The translations under genes were made by a program, and so were the position numbers. Positions 32,791 to 39,620 of a DNA stretch of 64,000 nt are shown here, one piece after another. Position 1 is the stretch's first letter, and every line of letters begins with the position of its first letter. The stretch is from AC-49 sp963766605 (GTDB taxonomy: Bacteria > Actinomycetota > Thermoleophilia > Solirubrobacterales > Solirubrobacteraceae). The stretch covers positions 186,001-250,000 of the forward strand of contig CAVYAT010000005.1 of assembly GCA_963766605.1 (NCBI GenBank), written 5' to 3'. The notes under the pieces are model-generated. The model was given only the letters and a program-made list of their open reading frames with translations. It was not told the DNA's origin and ran no database searches.

Positions 32791-33822
32791 CTAGGGCGTC
32801 GCCGTGATCTCGAACGGAATAAGGCCCGAGCTCGGGGGGCTGTTCCAACCGGTGTCGAGGCGGAACGTGTTCGCCGGGTCGGTGCCGCCACCATCGGTGT
32901 ACTGGCCCGCGCTCGCGGTGTTCCAGAACACGTTGTCGATGTTGTCGTCCGTGCCGACCGACTGGTTGCCGATCAGGCCGACGTTCAGCGAGTCATACGG
33001 ACCATCTACGCCGCGCGGCTCCGGTCCCGACGTCTCCGTGTTGTAGGCGACATCGAGGATGACGTCGCTCGGCAGCGCGATCCCCAGCGAGCTGAGGTTG
33101 AACGTGATGTTGAACGCCATGCCGTTGTAGCAGTTGCCATCGCTGGCTCGCCACGCGGTGGGCGTGCTGCACGTCGGGTCGGCCTCGGGCCGCCACGGGA
33201 TGATGAACGTCTGCGTCGCGCCGCCGAGCAGGTCGCCCGGAAGCGTCGGCGACCCGGCGGTCGGCTTCTTGTAGACGTTCAGCGTGATCGGCATCGAGAA
33301 GCCGCCCGACGGGTACTTCTTGTTCTCCGACGAGGAGTGCACCGCCCAGTCGCTCATGGTCACGCTCACCGTGTTGAGGTGGCGCGACGTACCGGCGAGG
33401 TGGACGTAGTCACCGAACTCGCTGGTCTGCGTGGCCTGGAAGCCGAGACTCGCCATGTTCGGCGGCAGGGTCGTCGGAATCGCGTCGTAGACGACGTCGC
33501 CCGGGACGACGGCCGGCGTGCCGGGATCGCCCTTGTCGCCCTTGTCGCCGTTGGTGCCGCTGGCGCCGTTGGTCCCGTTGGCGCCGGTCGCGCCGGTCGC
33601 GCCGGTCGCACCCGCGGAGCCATTGGCGCCGCTCTGGGCGCTGCGCTTGATCAGCTTCTGCACCCCCGGTGAGAGGCGGTTCAGCGTGACCGTGTTCTTG
33701 TGGATGTTGTGATTGTGGATCGTGTTGGGAGCGATCTGGCTCCCAGTGATCAGCGATGCAGCGGTTGCGCTGCTCACGGCGACGACCAATGCCGTCGCCA
33801 CGCAGGCGAGAACTATCTTCAC
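32791..33822 (-). CDS. Collagen-like exported protein, paralog 1
   Basis: 343 residues from a GTG at 33822 behind a clear AAGGAG. A signal peptide (LACVATALVVAVSSATAA) is followed by a conserved linker SLITGSQIAPNTIHNHNIHK and NRLSPGVQKLIKRSAQS shared with its two neighbours. Then about 40 residues of Gly-x-y triplets (GATGATGATGANGTNG, GDKGDKGDPG), and a C-terminal beta-rich domain of about 240 residues without known motifs. Such architecture forms extended triple helices at the cell surface in bacteria. Substrate or partner unknown. Confidence 0.8.
   Translation of the reverse strand: MKIVLACVATALVVAVSSATAASLITGSQIAPNTIHNHNIHKNTVTLNRLSPGVQKLIKRSAQSGANGSAGATGATGATGANGTNGASGTNGDKGDKGDPGTPAVVPGDVVYDAIPTTLPPNMASLGFQATQTSEFGDYVHLAGTSRHLNTVSVTMSDWAVHSSSENKKYPSGGFSMPITLNVYKKPTAGSPTLPGDLLGGATQTFIIPWRPEADPTCSTPTAWRASDGNCYNGMAFNITFNLSSLGIALPSDVILDVAYNTETSGPEPRGVDGPYDSLNVGLIGNQSVGTDDNIDNVFWNTASAGQYTDGGGTDPANTFRLDTGWNSPPSSGLIPFEITATP
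33520..33625 (-). repeat. Gly-x-y coding repeat in paralog 1
   Basis: Nine-base triplet-of-codon repeats (gly-x-y) in a run of about 100 bases, with variants of GCGCCGGTC and CCGTTGGTGCC. They code the collagen-like stretch. The region is prone to replication slippage, so copy number may vary among strains. Confidence 0.6.
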
Positions 33823-33955
33823 GGCGGCAACTCCTTTTGACGCCGGGGCGCGCGCGCCCGCGTGTCAGATGTGGGTGAACTGGCTGTGGCGCCGGGCAGC
33901 CCCATCTCGGGCCTCAGGCGCCATGCGCCGAGATTACGGGTGAGAACGGACGAGA

Positions 33956-33988
33956 GAGCGCGGCGGAGACGGGATCCCCGCCGCGCTC
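33956..33988 (-). terminator. Terminator of collagen-like paralog 2
   Basis: A perfect 11-bp stem GAGCGCGGCGG / CCGCCGCGCTC with an 11-base loop lies six bases downstream of the paralog 2 stop codon (33995). On the minus strand it is followed by a pyrimidine-rich stretch. A rho-independent-like terminator for the paralog 2 message, isolating it from paralog 1. Confidence 0.7.
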
Positions 33989-33994
33989 GTGCCG

Positions 33995-34942
33995 TCAGCG
34001 GACGACGACTCCGTTCTCCTCGAAATCATAGGTCGTCGAGTTGAGCTTGAGCCAGTCGACTGCGCCCTGGAAGGCGTTGTCGCGACCCTTGCCGATTCCG
34101 ACGCTGATGATCGTGGCGCTCGGGACGGCGGCCTCGGCCTCGGCCAGGCTGCAGAAATGCTCCCCGGCGTCCTGTCCGCAATGGCTGGAGTTCGCGATGC
34201 CGCTGTTGGTGAAGAACCACCCGCTGTTGCCCACGGGGGCAGCGGTCGTGTCGATGGTCCGCCACGTGTGCGCGACGCCCGTCGCCGGGACGTAGACGAG
34301 GCTCGTGTACCCCGAGGTTCCGCCGTTGGCGAAGATCTCGAAGTTCACACCGGGCGCGGTCTGCGAGGCGGGGGTGTCTGAGCCGTCGAACACGCGGTAC
34401 GACGCGGCCGTGAAGTCCGATAGCGACTTGCCGGCGAAATCGACCTCGTTGCCGAAGTCGACCTTGTCACTGCTGCCCTGGACGAGGATGTTCAGCGAAC
34501 CGCTGCCGCCCTGGGGACCTCCGCCTTCGGACGGTCCGGAGCGGAACTGCGTGACCGGGGCACCGATCGTGTTGCGATCGATGACGCCCCAGTTGCCGGC
34601 CGAGAGCACCGGACCGGGCGCGCCGGTGTCGCCGGTGTCGCCCTTGGCGCCGGTGTCACCCTTGGCGCCGGTGTCACCCTTGGGACCCGTGGCGCCGGTG
34701 TCACCCTTCGGGCCGGTGGCACCAACGGCGCCGACGGCGCCGTTGGCACCGTTCTGGGCGCTGCGCTTGATGAGCCGCTGGAGGCCGGCCGACAGACGGT
34801 TCGACGTGATCGTGTTCTTGTGGATGTTGTGGTTGCGGATCGTGTTGGGCGCGATCTGGCCGCCGGTGATCAGCGACGCAGCGGTTGCGGTGCCGGTCAC
34901 AACGATCAACGCGGTCACGACGCAGGCAAGGATGGTCTTCAT
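33995..34942 (-). CDS. Collagen-like exported protein, paralog 2
   Basis: 315 residues from the ATG at 34942, where CCCCGAGGAGCACT gives a good site; an upstream in-frame start is unlikely as it would bury the signal. Same N terminus as its neighbours: LACVVTALIVVTGTATAA, then SLITGGQIAPNTIRNHNIHK and NRLSAGLQRLIKRSAQN. About 45 residues of Gly-x-y triplets (GATGPKGDTGATGPKGDTG and so on) follow, then a beta-rich domain with cysteines in SHCGQD and EHFCSL. The two cysteines in the C-terminal domain are not found in the other paralogs. Surface protein of unknown partner. Confidence 0.8.
   Translation of the reverse strand: MKTILACVVTALIVVTGTATAASLITGGQIAPNTIRNHNIHKNTITSNRLSAGLQRLIKRSAQNGANGAVGAVGATGPKGDTGATGPKGDTGAKGDTGAKGDTGDTGAPGPVLSAGNWGVIDRNTIGAPVTQFRSGPSEGGGPQGGSGSLNILVQGSSDKVDFGNEVDFAGKSLSDFTAASYRVFDGSDTPASQTAPGVNFEIFANGGTSGYTSLVYVPATGVAHTWRTIDTTAAPVGNSGWFFTNSGIANSSHCGQDAGEHFCSLAEAEAAVPSATIISVGIGKGRDNAFQGAVDWLKLNSTTYDFEENGVVVR
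34615..34740 (-). repeat. 18-bp tandem coding repeats in paralog 2
   Basis: Units close to GGCGCCGGTGTCACCCTT recur at least four times, some with nine-base variants. They encode two Gly-x-y triplets each (GAT-GPK-GDT type). Copy-number variation by slippage would alter the length of the collagen-like stalk. Confidence 0.7.
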
Positions 34943-35325
34943 AGTGCTCCTCGGGGAAACGGCGCCGGCTACGAGCCGGCGCGCGACGTTGGCGGTACGG
35001 GGTCCAGGGGACTCGTTGGACGGAGATCCGGCAGCGCCGGTCGCGGCACGCCCAACTCTCAACCCGGTTTTCAGAACCCGCCTTCTCGCTAGAGGTCACG
35101 GCGCGAAGCCGCGCCGGTTGCGCAAGGACGGACCGAGTCTCCTTTGGCCCAGAAGCGGCGCCGGGCGGGGGCCCGGTACGCCATACGTCCGTTACTCGGC
35201 AGAAACCTCAAGGACCTAAAGCCCCTGATCGCGCTTCTGTCAGAGCGCCTACAGCCACGCGGCGAGGGCGGCCGGGTTGCCGCCCCCGCATCTCGTGTGT
35301 GGCTGCAGACTGTGGTTTCGAGCGA
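34943..35325 (-). promoter_or_regulatory. 383-base leader region with three GC hairpins
   Basis: No gene found here on either strand. It lies upstream of paralog 2 and downstream of paralog 3. Hairpins: GCGCCGGCT-ACG-AGCCGGCGC (34962-34982) just upstream of the paralog 2 ribosome binding site; CGGCGCG-AAGC-CGCGCCG (35099-35116); and GGGCGGC-N6-GCCGCCC (35266-35285), the last 40 bases after the paralog 3 stop and so a probable terminator. I looked for known riboswitch cores (c-di-GMP, TPP, cobalamin, glycine) and saw none. Confidence 0.5.
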
Positions 35326-36210
35326 TCAGCCGCCGAAGTTGAACTGCGTCAGCGGCTGGCCCTTCGCCTCGGTCGTGATGCTGTTGACGAGCGCGGTGAC
35401 ACCGTCGCTGTAGCCGCCCGAAAATCCGGCCGAGATATAGACGCCTGAGATCACGTCGTTGCCCTCCTGGCTGATCAGGTAGTCCCACGACTTGCCGTTG
35501 ACCGTGTAGCCCGTCGAGCCGTCGCCGGCGTCGTCGTCGAAGCGCACGAGCCCGTTGACGACGTCGAAGTGCTGCGCCTTGCCGCTCTGGATCGGCTGCG
35601 ATGCCGGGTTCGGGCTCTGAGTGTTGGGCGAGAAGATCACGTCGTCGCTGTCGTTGTTGACGAAGATCCTCAGGTACGGCATGCCGCCGCCCTGGTCGGG
35701 CGTCTGCGTGTACTGCGCGGTGTAGAGCAGCTGCGCAACGTCCTTGAGCTTGAGGCCGTTGAGGCCGTCGTACTTGACGCTGGCGCCGTGGTTGCCGTCC
35801 TCGTCGGTGATCTGGACGCCGTCGGAGGTGAACGTCGCTCGTGTGCCGGTCAGCGAGAAGCCGTTGCCGGCGGCCGAGATCGGCGTGACGGCCGGGGCAC
35901 CCTGCGGGCCGGCGGCGCCGGTGTCACCCTTCGCTCCGTCCGCTCCGTTGGCCCCGTTGACGCCGTTGACGCCCGGCGCCCCGGTGGCCCCGGACACCGG
36001 CACCGGCGTTGCGCCGCTCTGGGCGCCGACGCGCTTGAGCAGACGCTGGATCCCGGGGGAGAGGCGGTTGGTGGTGATCGCGTTCTTGTGGATCGCGCGG
36101 TTGGGAAGCGACCCAGGTTTGATCTGGGTTCCTGAGATCAGGGTGGCGGCGGTGGCGGTGGTCGTGGCGACGACCAGAGCCGTCGCCACACAGGCGAGAA
36201 CTGTCTTCAC
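35326..36210 (-). CDS. Collagen-like exported protein, paralog 3
   Basis: 294 residues from a GTG at 36210 behind AAGAGGAG. N terminus LACVATALVVATTTATAA, then TLISGTQIKPGSLPNRAIHK and NRLSPGIQRLLKRVGAQS, so it belongs to the same family. The Gly-x-y part is shorter and less regular (GATGAPGVNGVNGANGADG, GDTGAAGPQGAP). C-terminal domain of about 180 residues with many Asp/Asn (RIFVNNDSDDVIF; FDDDAGDGSTGY). The start region shares the sequence CGTCAAxAGGAGTTGC with paralog 1, which supports recent duplication. Surface protein. Confidence 0.8.
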   Translation of the reverse strand: MKTVLACVATALVVATTTATAATLISGTQIKPGSLPNRAIHKNAITTNRLSPGIQRLLKRVGAQSGATPVPVSGATGAPGVNGVNGANGADGAKGDTGAAGPQGAPAVTPISAAGNGFSLTGTRATFTSDGVQITDEDGNHGASVKYDGLNGLKLKDVAQLLYTAQYTQTPDQGGGMPYLRIFVNNDSDDVIFSPNTQSPNPASQPIQSGKAQHFDVVNGLVRFDDDAGDGSTGYTVNGKSWDYLISQEGNDVISGVYISAGFSGGYSDGVTALVNSITTEAKGQPLTQFNFGG

Positions 36211-36280
36211 GGGTGCAACTCCTCTTGACGGCGGACGCGGAGCGCACCCGGCACAGTCAGGTCAGTGATTTGTCGGCGCG

Positions 36281-36300
36281 GGCGACCCGGTCGGGTCGCC
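36281..36300 (-). terminator. Hairpin downstream of corA
   Basis: GGCGACCC-GGTC-GGGTCGCC, a perfect 8-bp stem, lies between the corA stop (36363) and the paralog 3 start (36210). No T tract follows on the minus strand. It may end the corA message or shape the leader of paralog 3. Confidence 0.5.
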
Positions 36301-36362
36301 AAATGCGCGATTCCTCCAAATTACAGACCGCAGCTCGAGTCGGCGCCGGTTGGTCAGCGCGT

Positions 36363-37361
36363 TTACAACCAGCCGCGGCGCCGGAAGAACAGCACCATGC
36401 CGATGACGACCGCGAGCATCGCGCCGCCGACCGCCCAGAAGCCGGCGAACGTCTGCTCGCCGGGGACATGGGTGTTCATGCCCCAGATGCCGCTCAGCAG
36501 CGTCAGCGGCAGGAAGATCACGCTGAGCACGGTCAGCACGCGCAGCAGATCGTTGAGGCGGTGGGAGATCACCGACTCGTTCGTCGACTCCAGGCCTTCG
36601 ATCACTTCCTTGAAGTTCTCGAGCATGTCCCAGACGCGCTCGTTGGCGTCGTTGATGTCGTCGAAGTAGATGTCCAGACCTTCGGGGATGTAGCGCTTGG
36701 TGCGCTCGAGGTCGTGCAGCGCAGCACGCTGCGGCCGGACGATCTTGCGGAAGTTGATGATCTCCTGCTTGGCGTTGGAGATGTCGCGAACGACCTCCTG
36801 GTTGCGGTTGGAGAAGATCTCGTCCTCGAGGCGCTCGAGCTTGTTGCCGATCTTGCGCAGCATCGGGAACGACGCGTCGACGCAGTCGTCGACGATCCGG
36901 TACAGCAGGTAACCGGGGCCCTGCGAGAACAGCTGGTCGCGCCGCTCGGTCCGCGCGCGGCACGACTCGAACAGGTACTCCAGCGGCGGCAGCGGCTCGT
37001 TGGGCAGCGTGACGACGTAGTCCGGCCCGACGAACACGTCGAGCTCGGCCGCGTTCAGCCGCCCGACCGATTTGTCGAACGCGGGGAAGTGCAGAACGAT
37101 GAACAGGTAGTCGTCGTACTCGTCGACCTTCGGGCGCTGGTTGCGCGAGAAGACATCCTCGTAGTCCAGGGCGTGGAAGACGGGGAAGTGCTCCTCCAGC
37201 CAGGCTCGGTCGATCGACCGCGGACGCTCGATGTTGATCCAGCGCACCCCGTGCGCTTCGACGACCTCGACGTGCGGCGTCTCGGGCTCAGCGAGCCCGG
37301 GAACGACGATGCCACGGGCACGCGAAGACCGGCGCAAGCGGGGCTTGGGCAGCGAAGGCAT
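36363..37361 (-). CDS. corA: CorA-family divalent cation transporter
   Basis: 332 residues from the ATG at 37361. The cytosolic funnel (VRWINIERPRSIDRAWLEEH; DEYDDYLFIVLHFPAF) is followed by long helices (NISNAKQEIINFRKIV type) and two C-terminal spans, the first ending in the pore signature GIWGMNTHVP and the second in a basic Arg-Arg tail. It would carry Mg2+ (or Co2+/Ni2+) into the cell. The GMN motif, the key feature, is intact. It is divergent from the SAM-riboswitch operon. Confidence 0.93.
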   Translation of the reverse strand: MPSLPKPRLRRSSRARGIVVPGLAEPETPHVEVVEAHGVRWINIERPRSIDRAWLEEHFPVFHALDYEDVFSRNQRPKVDEYDDYLFIVLHFPAFDKSVGRLNAAELDVFVGPDYVVTLPNEPLPPLEYLFESCRARTERRDQLFSQGPGYLLYRIVDDCVDASFPMLRKIGNKLERLEDEIFSNRNQEVVRDISNAKQEIINFRKIVRPQRAALHDLERTKRYIPEGLDIYFDDINDANERVWDMLENFKEVIEGLESTNESVISHRLNDLLRVLTVLSVIFLPLTLLSGIWGMNTHVPGEQTFAGFWAVGGAMLAVVIGMVLFFRRRGWL

Positions 37362-37406
37362 GCTTCGGACTGAGCGGGTCGTCGGTCAGGGGCATCTCGA
37401 CGCCCA

Positions 37407-37434
37407 TTGTACCGGTGCGACCAGCGTTGATATC
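37407..37434 (+). promoter_or_regulatory. Putative promoter before the SAM riboswitch
   Basis: TTGTAC (37407-37412) and GATATC (37429-37434) are 16 bases apart. Transcription from here would start near 37441, just before the riboswitch. Matches to consensus are moderate. Confidence 0.4.
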
Positions 37435-37456
37435 TTTCTTGCCACCAGACATAGCT

Positions 37457-37564
37457 GGCACATCCAGAGGGGTGGAGGGACTGGCCCGATGAAACCCCGG
37501 CAACCTCCTCGCCGTCCACGCATGTGGCGGCGCGGAAAGGTGCCAATTCCTGAAGATGTGTGGC
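37457..37564 (+). ncRNA. SAM-I riboswitch aptamer (S box)
   Basis: The core is almost exactly the S-box consensus: AGAGGGGTGGAGGGACTGGC, CCGATGAAACCCCGGCAACC, and later GGTGCCAATTCCTGAAGATG. P1 closes between CACATC (37459-37464) and GATGTG (37555-37560). The P3 arm in the middle is GC-rich. The element binds S-adenosylmethionine. It lies about 55 bases before the threonine-synthase-like gene, on the same strand. Confidence 0.93.
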
Positions 37565-37575
37565 GCGAGTCCACT

Positions 37576-37617
37576 TCGAACGACCTCCGCCGCACCGAAT
37601 ATCGCGGAGGGTTTCGA
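37576..37617 (+). promoter_or_regulatory. SD-masking hairpin (expression platform)
   Basis: CCTCCGC (37584-37590) pairs perfectly with GCGGAGG (37604-37610), the ribosome binding site of the downstream gene; flanking TCGAA/TTCGA extends the stem. There is no T tract, so control is probably at translation: SAM bound means site masked. This is read directly from the sequence; the direction of switching is inferred from the family. Confidence 0.75.
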
Positions 37618-37619
37618 GA

Positions 37620-38882
37620 ATGACGGCCAAGGAACTGAAGTGCAGGGAGTGTGGGGAGACCTACCCGCTCGATGCGCGCTACATCTGTCAGCGCTGCTTC
37701 GGGCCGGTCGAGGTGTCCTACGACCACTCGAGTCTCGGAGACGACGTGTCGGCCCTGCGGCGGCGCATCCAGTCGGGCCCGCAGAACATCTGGCGCTACG
37801 CCGACTTCCTGCCGGTGCAGGCGCCGCCCGGCCCGTCGGGCCGGCGCTCGTCGCGCGTCGGCCTGCCGACCGGCTGCACGCCGCTGGTGCGCGCCGACCG
37901 CCTCGCCGAGGAGCTGGGCCTGGGGGAGGTGTGGGTCAAGAACGACACCGGGAACCCGACGCACTCGTTCAAGGATCGGGTCGTGTCGGTTGCCGCCGCC
38001 CGCGCCCGCGAGCTCGGCTTCGAGGTTCTCGCCTGCGCGTCGACCGGCAACCTGGCCAACGCGGTCGCGGCCCACTCGTCGGCGCTCGGCCTGGAGTCCT
38101 ACGTGTTCATCCCATCGGACCTCGAGGAGCAGAAGATCCTCGCGACCGGGATCTACGACACGCACCTGGTCAAGGTCCGCGGCAACTACGACGACGTCAA
38201 CCGGCTGTGCACCGAGTTGAGCGGCGAGAAGGATGGGTGGGCGTTCGTCAACGTCAACCTGCGCCCGTACTACGCCGAGGGATCCAAGACGCTGGCCTAC
38301 GAGATCGTCGAGCAGCTCGGCTGGGAGCTGCCCGACCGGATCGTCGCCCCGATCGCGTCGGGCTCGCTGTTCACCAAGCTGGCCAAGGGGATCGAGGAGT
38401 GGCAGAAGCTGGGGCTCGTCGACGGCGAGCTGCCGACGTTCAACGGCGCCCAGGCCACCGGCTGCTCGCCGGTCGCCCAGGCGTTCGCCGACGGCGCCGA
38501 CGTCTGCCGCCCGGTCAAGCCCGACACGATCGCCAAATCGCTGGCGATCGGAAACCCGGCCGACGGCCCCTACGCGCTGGAGCTCGCGCGCAAATCCAGC
38601 GGCTCGATCGACATGGTCAGCGACGACGAGATCCGCACCGGCATCCGGCTGCTGGCCCGGACGACCGGGATCTTCACGGAGACGGCCGGCGGTGTGACGA
38701 CGGCGACGCTGGCCAAGCTCGCCGGCGAGGGCGCGATCGGCCCCGACGAGCGCGTGGTGCTCGTCATCACGGGCGACGGCCTCAAGACCCTCGACGCCGT
38801 CCGCGGCAGCTTCGAGGCGTTCGAGATCGACGCCAGCTACGACGCGTTCGAGGAGCACGTCACGGCGGCGGTGGCCGGCTGA
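37620..38882 (+). CDS. thrC: Threonine-synthase-like PLP enzyme
   Basis: 420 residues from the ATG at 37620 (GGAGG 9 bases upstream). A zinc ribbon lies at the N terminus (Cys 8, 11, 23 and 26), then the fold-type II PLP domain: GCTPLVRADRLAEELGL, PLP lysine 118 in NPTHSFKDRVVSV, CASTGNLANAVAAHS and a glycine-rich phosphate loop near ACASTGN. The family normally converts O-phosphohomoserine to threonine. A SAM riboswitch is unexpected for threonine synthesis, and the next gene, overlapping by one base, is a ThiS-like sulfur carrier. So a homocysteine-forming role with carrier-bound sulfur, as CysM/CysO do for cysteine, is a fair alternative. Not decided by sequence alone. Confidence 0.85.
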   Translation: MTAKELKCRECGETYPLDARYICQRCFGPVEVSYDHSSLGDDVSALRRRIQSGPQNIWRYADFLPVQAPPGPSGRRSSRVGLPTGCTPLVRADRLAEELGLGEVWVKNDTGNPTHSFKDRVVSVAAARARELGFEVLACASTGNLANAVAAHSSALGLESYVFIPSDLEEQKILATGIYDTHLVKVRGNYDDVNRLCTELSGEKDGWAFVNVNLRPYYAEGSKTLAYEIVEQLGWELPDRIVAPIASGSLFTKLAKGIEEWQKLGLVDGELPTFNGAQATGCSPVAQAFADGADVCRPVKPDTIAKSLAIGNPADGPYALELARKSSGSIDMVSDDEIRTGIRLLARTTGIFTETAGGVTTATLAKLAGEGAIGPDERVVLVITGDGLKTLDAVRGSFEAFEIDASYDAFEEHVTAAVAG

Positions 38883-39160
38883 TGGCCTCCGTCACGGTCA
38901 AGCTCCCGACGCAGCTACGCGACGCGGTCGGCGGCTCGTCGTCGGTCCAGGCCCACGGCGAGACGGTCGGCGAGGTGCTCGACTCGGTGTTCGCCAGCCA
39001 CGGCGAGCTGCGCGATCGGCTCAGCGACGACGACGGGGCGCTGCGGCGGTTCGTCAACGTCTACGTCGGCGGCGAGGACATCCGCTTCGGCGAGGGACTC
39101 GAAACACCGGTTTCCGATGGAGCAGAAGTCCAGATTCTGCCTGCGGTCGCCGGCGGCTGA
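38882..39160 (+). CDS. ThiS/MoaD-like sulfur-carrier protein
   Basis: 92 residues from the ATG at 38882 (TGATG overlap with thrC). It has the beta-grasp features: SVTVKLPTQLRDAVGG at the start, TVGEVLDSVFASHGELRDRL, RFVNVYVGGEDIRF and the C-terminal tail EVQILPAVAGG. The di-glycine end is required for adenylation and thiocarboxylate formation in ThiS, MoaD and CysO. No activating enzyme (MoeB-like) or JAMM peptidase gene is next to it. Carrier of sulfur for the adjacent PLP enzyme is the inference. Confidence 0.88.
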   Translation: MASVTVKLPTQLRDAVGGSSSVQAHGETVGEVLDSVFASHGELRDRLSDDDGALRRFVNVYVGGEDIRFGEGLETPVSDGAEVQILPAVAGG

Positions 39161-39233
39161 GCGCTCCGAAAGGCACGCCTTTCCAGTGTGATTCGGCAGG
39201 TCCCACCGCGGTTGCGACGAACTGTGTGCCCGT

Positions 39234-39611
39234 ATGCTCTGCGACGTGGTGCGGGTGTTCCACTGCGACGATTCGTCGTCGTTCCGTGTCCTGGTGAGGG
39301 AGGTCCTGGCGGACTACGAGGACGTGGAGCTGGTCGGCGAGGCGGGGTCTCCGGGTGAGGCGCTGGCCGCGGTTGCCGCTGCCCGGCCCGATGTCGTGCT
39401 GCTCGACCTGCTGCCGCCGGATGCGCGCGGCGACCTCGTCTCCCAGCTGCACGGGCTCGTGCCGGAGGCGAGGATCGTCGTGTACTCGGGCTATCCGGTC
39501 AGCGTGGCTCGCGAGCGCCATCCCGACGCCTGCGCCTATCTCGACAAGGCCGCGCCGTTCGAGCGCCTGCACGAGACGCTGCGGTCGTCCGCGCTGCGCT
39601 CCTCCGCGTAA
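39234..39611 (+). CDS. Response-regulator receiver domain, stand-alone
   Basis: 121-125 residues; ATG at 39234 or GTG at 39246, neither with a clear binding site. Acidic pocket in VFHCDDSSSFRVLVREVL, phosphorylation-site Asp in VVLLDLLPPD, a Tyr-Ser segment (IVVYSGYPVS) and the conserved Lys in CAYLDKAAPFERL. It carries no output domain, as in CheY-like regulators. No histidine kinase is adjacent; ligD follows 9 bases later. Confidence 0.85.
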   Translation: MLCDVVRVFHCDDSSSFRVLVREVLADYEDVELVGEAGSPGEALAAVAAARPDVVLLDLLPPDARGDLVSQLHGLVPEARIVVYSGYPVSVARERHPDACAYLDKAAPFERLHETLRSSALRSSA

Positions 39612-39620
39612 GCTCACCGC

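Noticed and set aside
34615..34740. Short tandem repeats resembling a CRISPR array
   Set aside because: Units are 9 or 18 bases without unique spacers and encode Gly-x-y triplets in frame; no cas genes.
34943..35325. A plus-strand frame (35144-35413) as a gene between collagen-like paralogs
   Set aside because: It runs into the antisense of paralog 3, has no ribosome binding site and shows no domain or amphipathic pattern.
37560..37619. Upstream start for the thrC-like gene (GTG at 37560)
   Set aside because: It lies in the P1 arm of the riboswitch; the ATG at 37620 has a ribosome binding site and begins just before the zinc ribbon.
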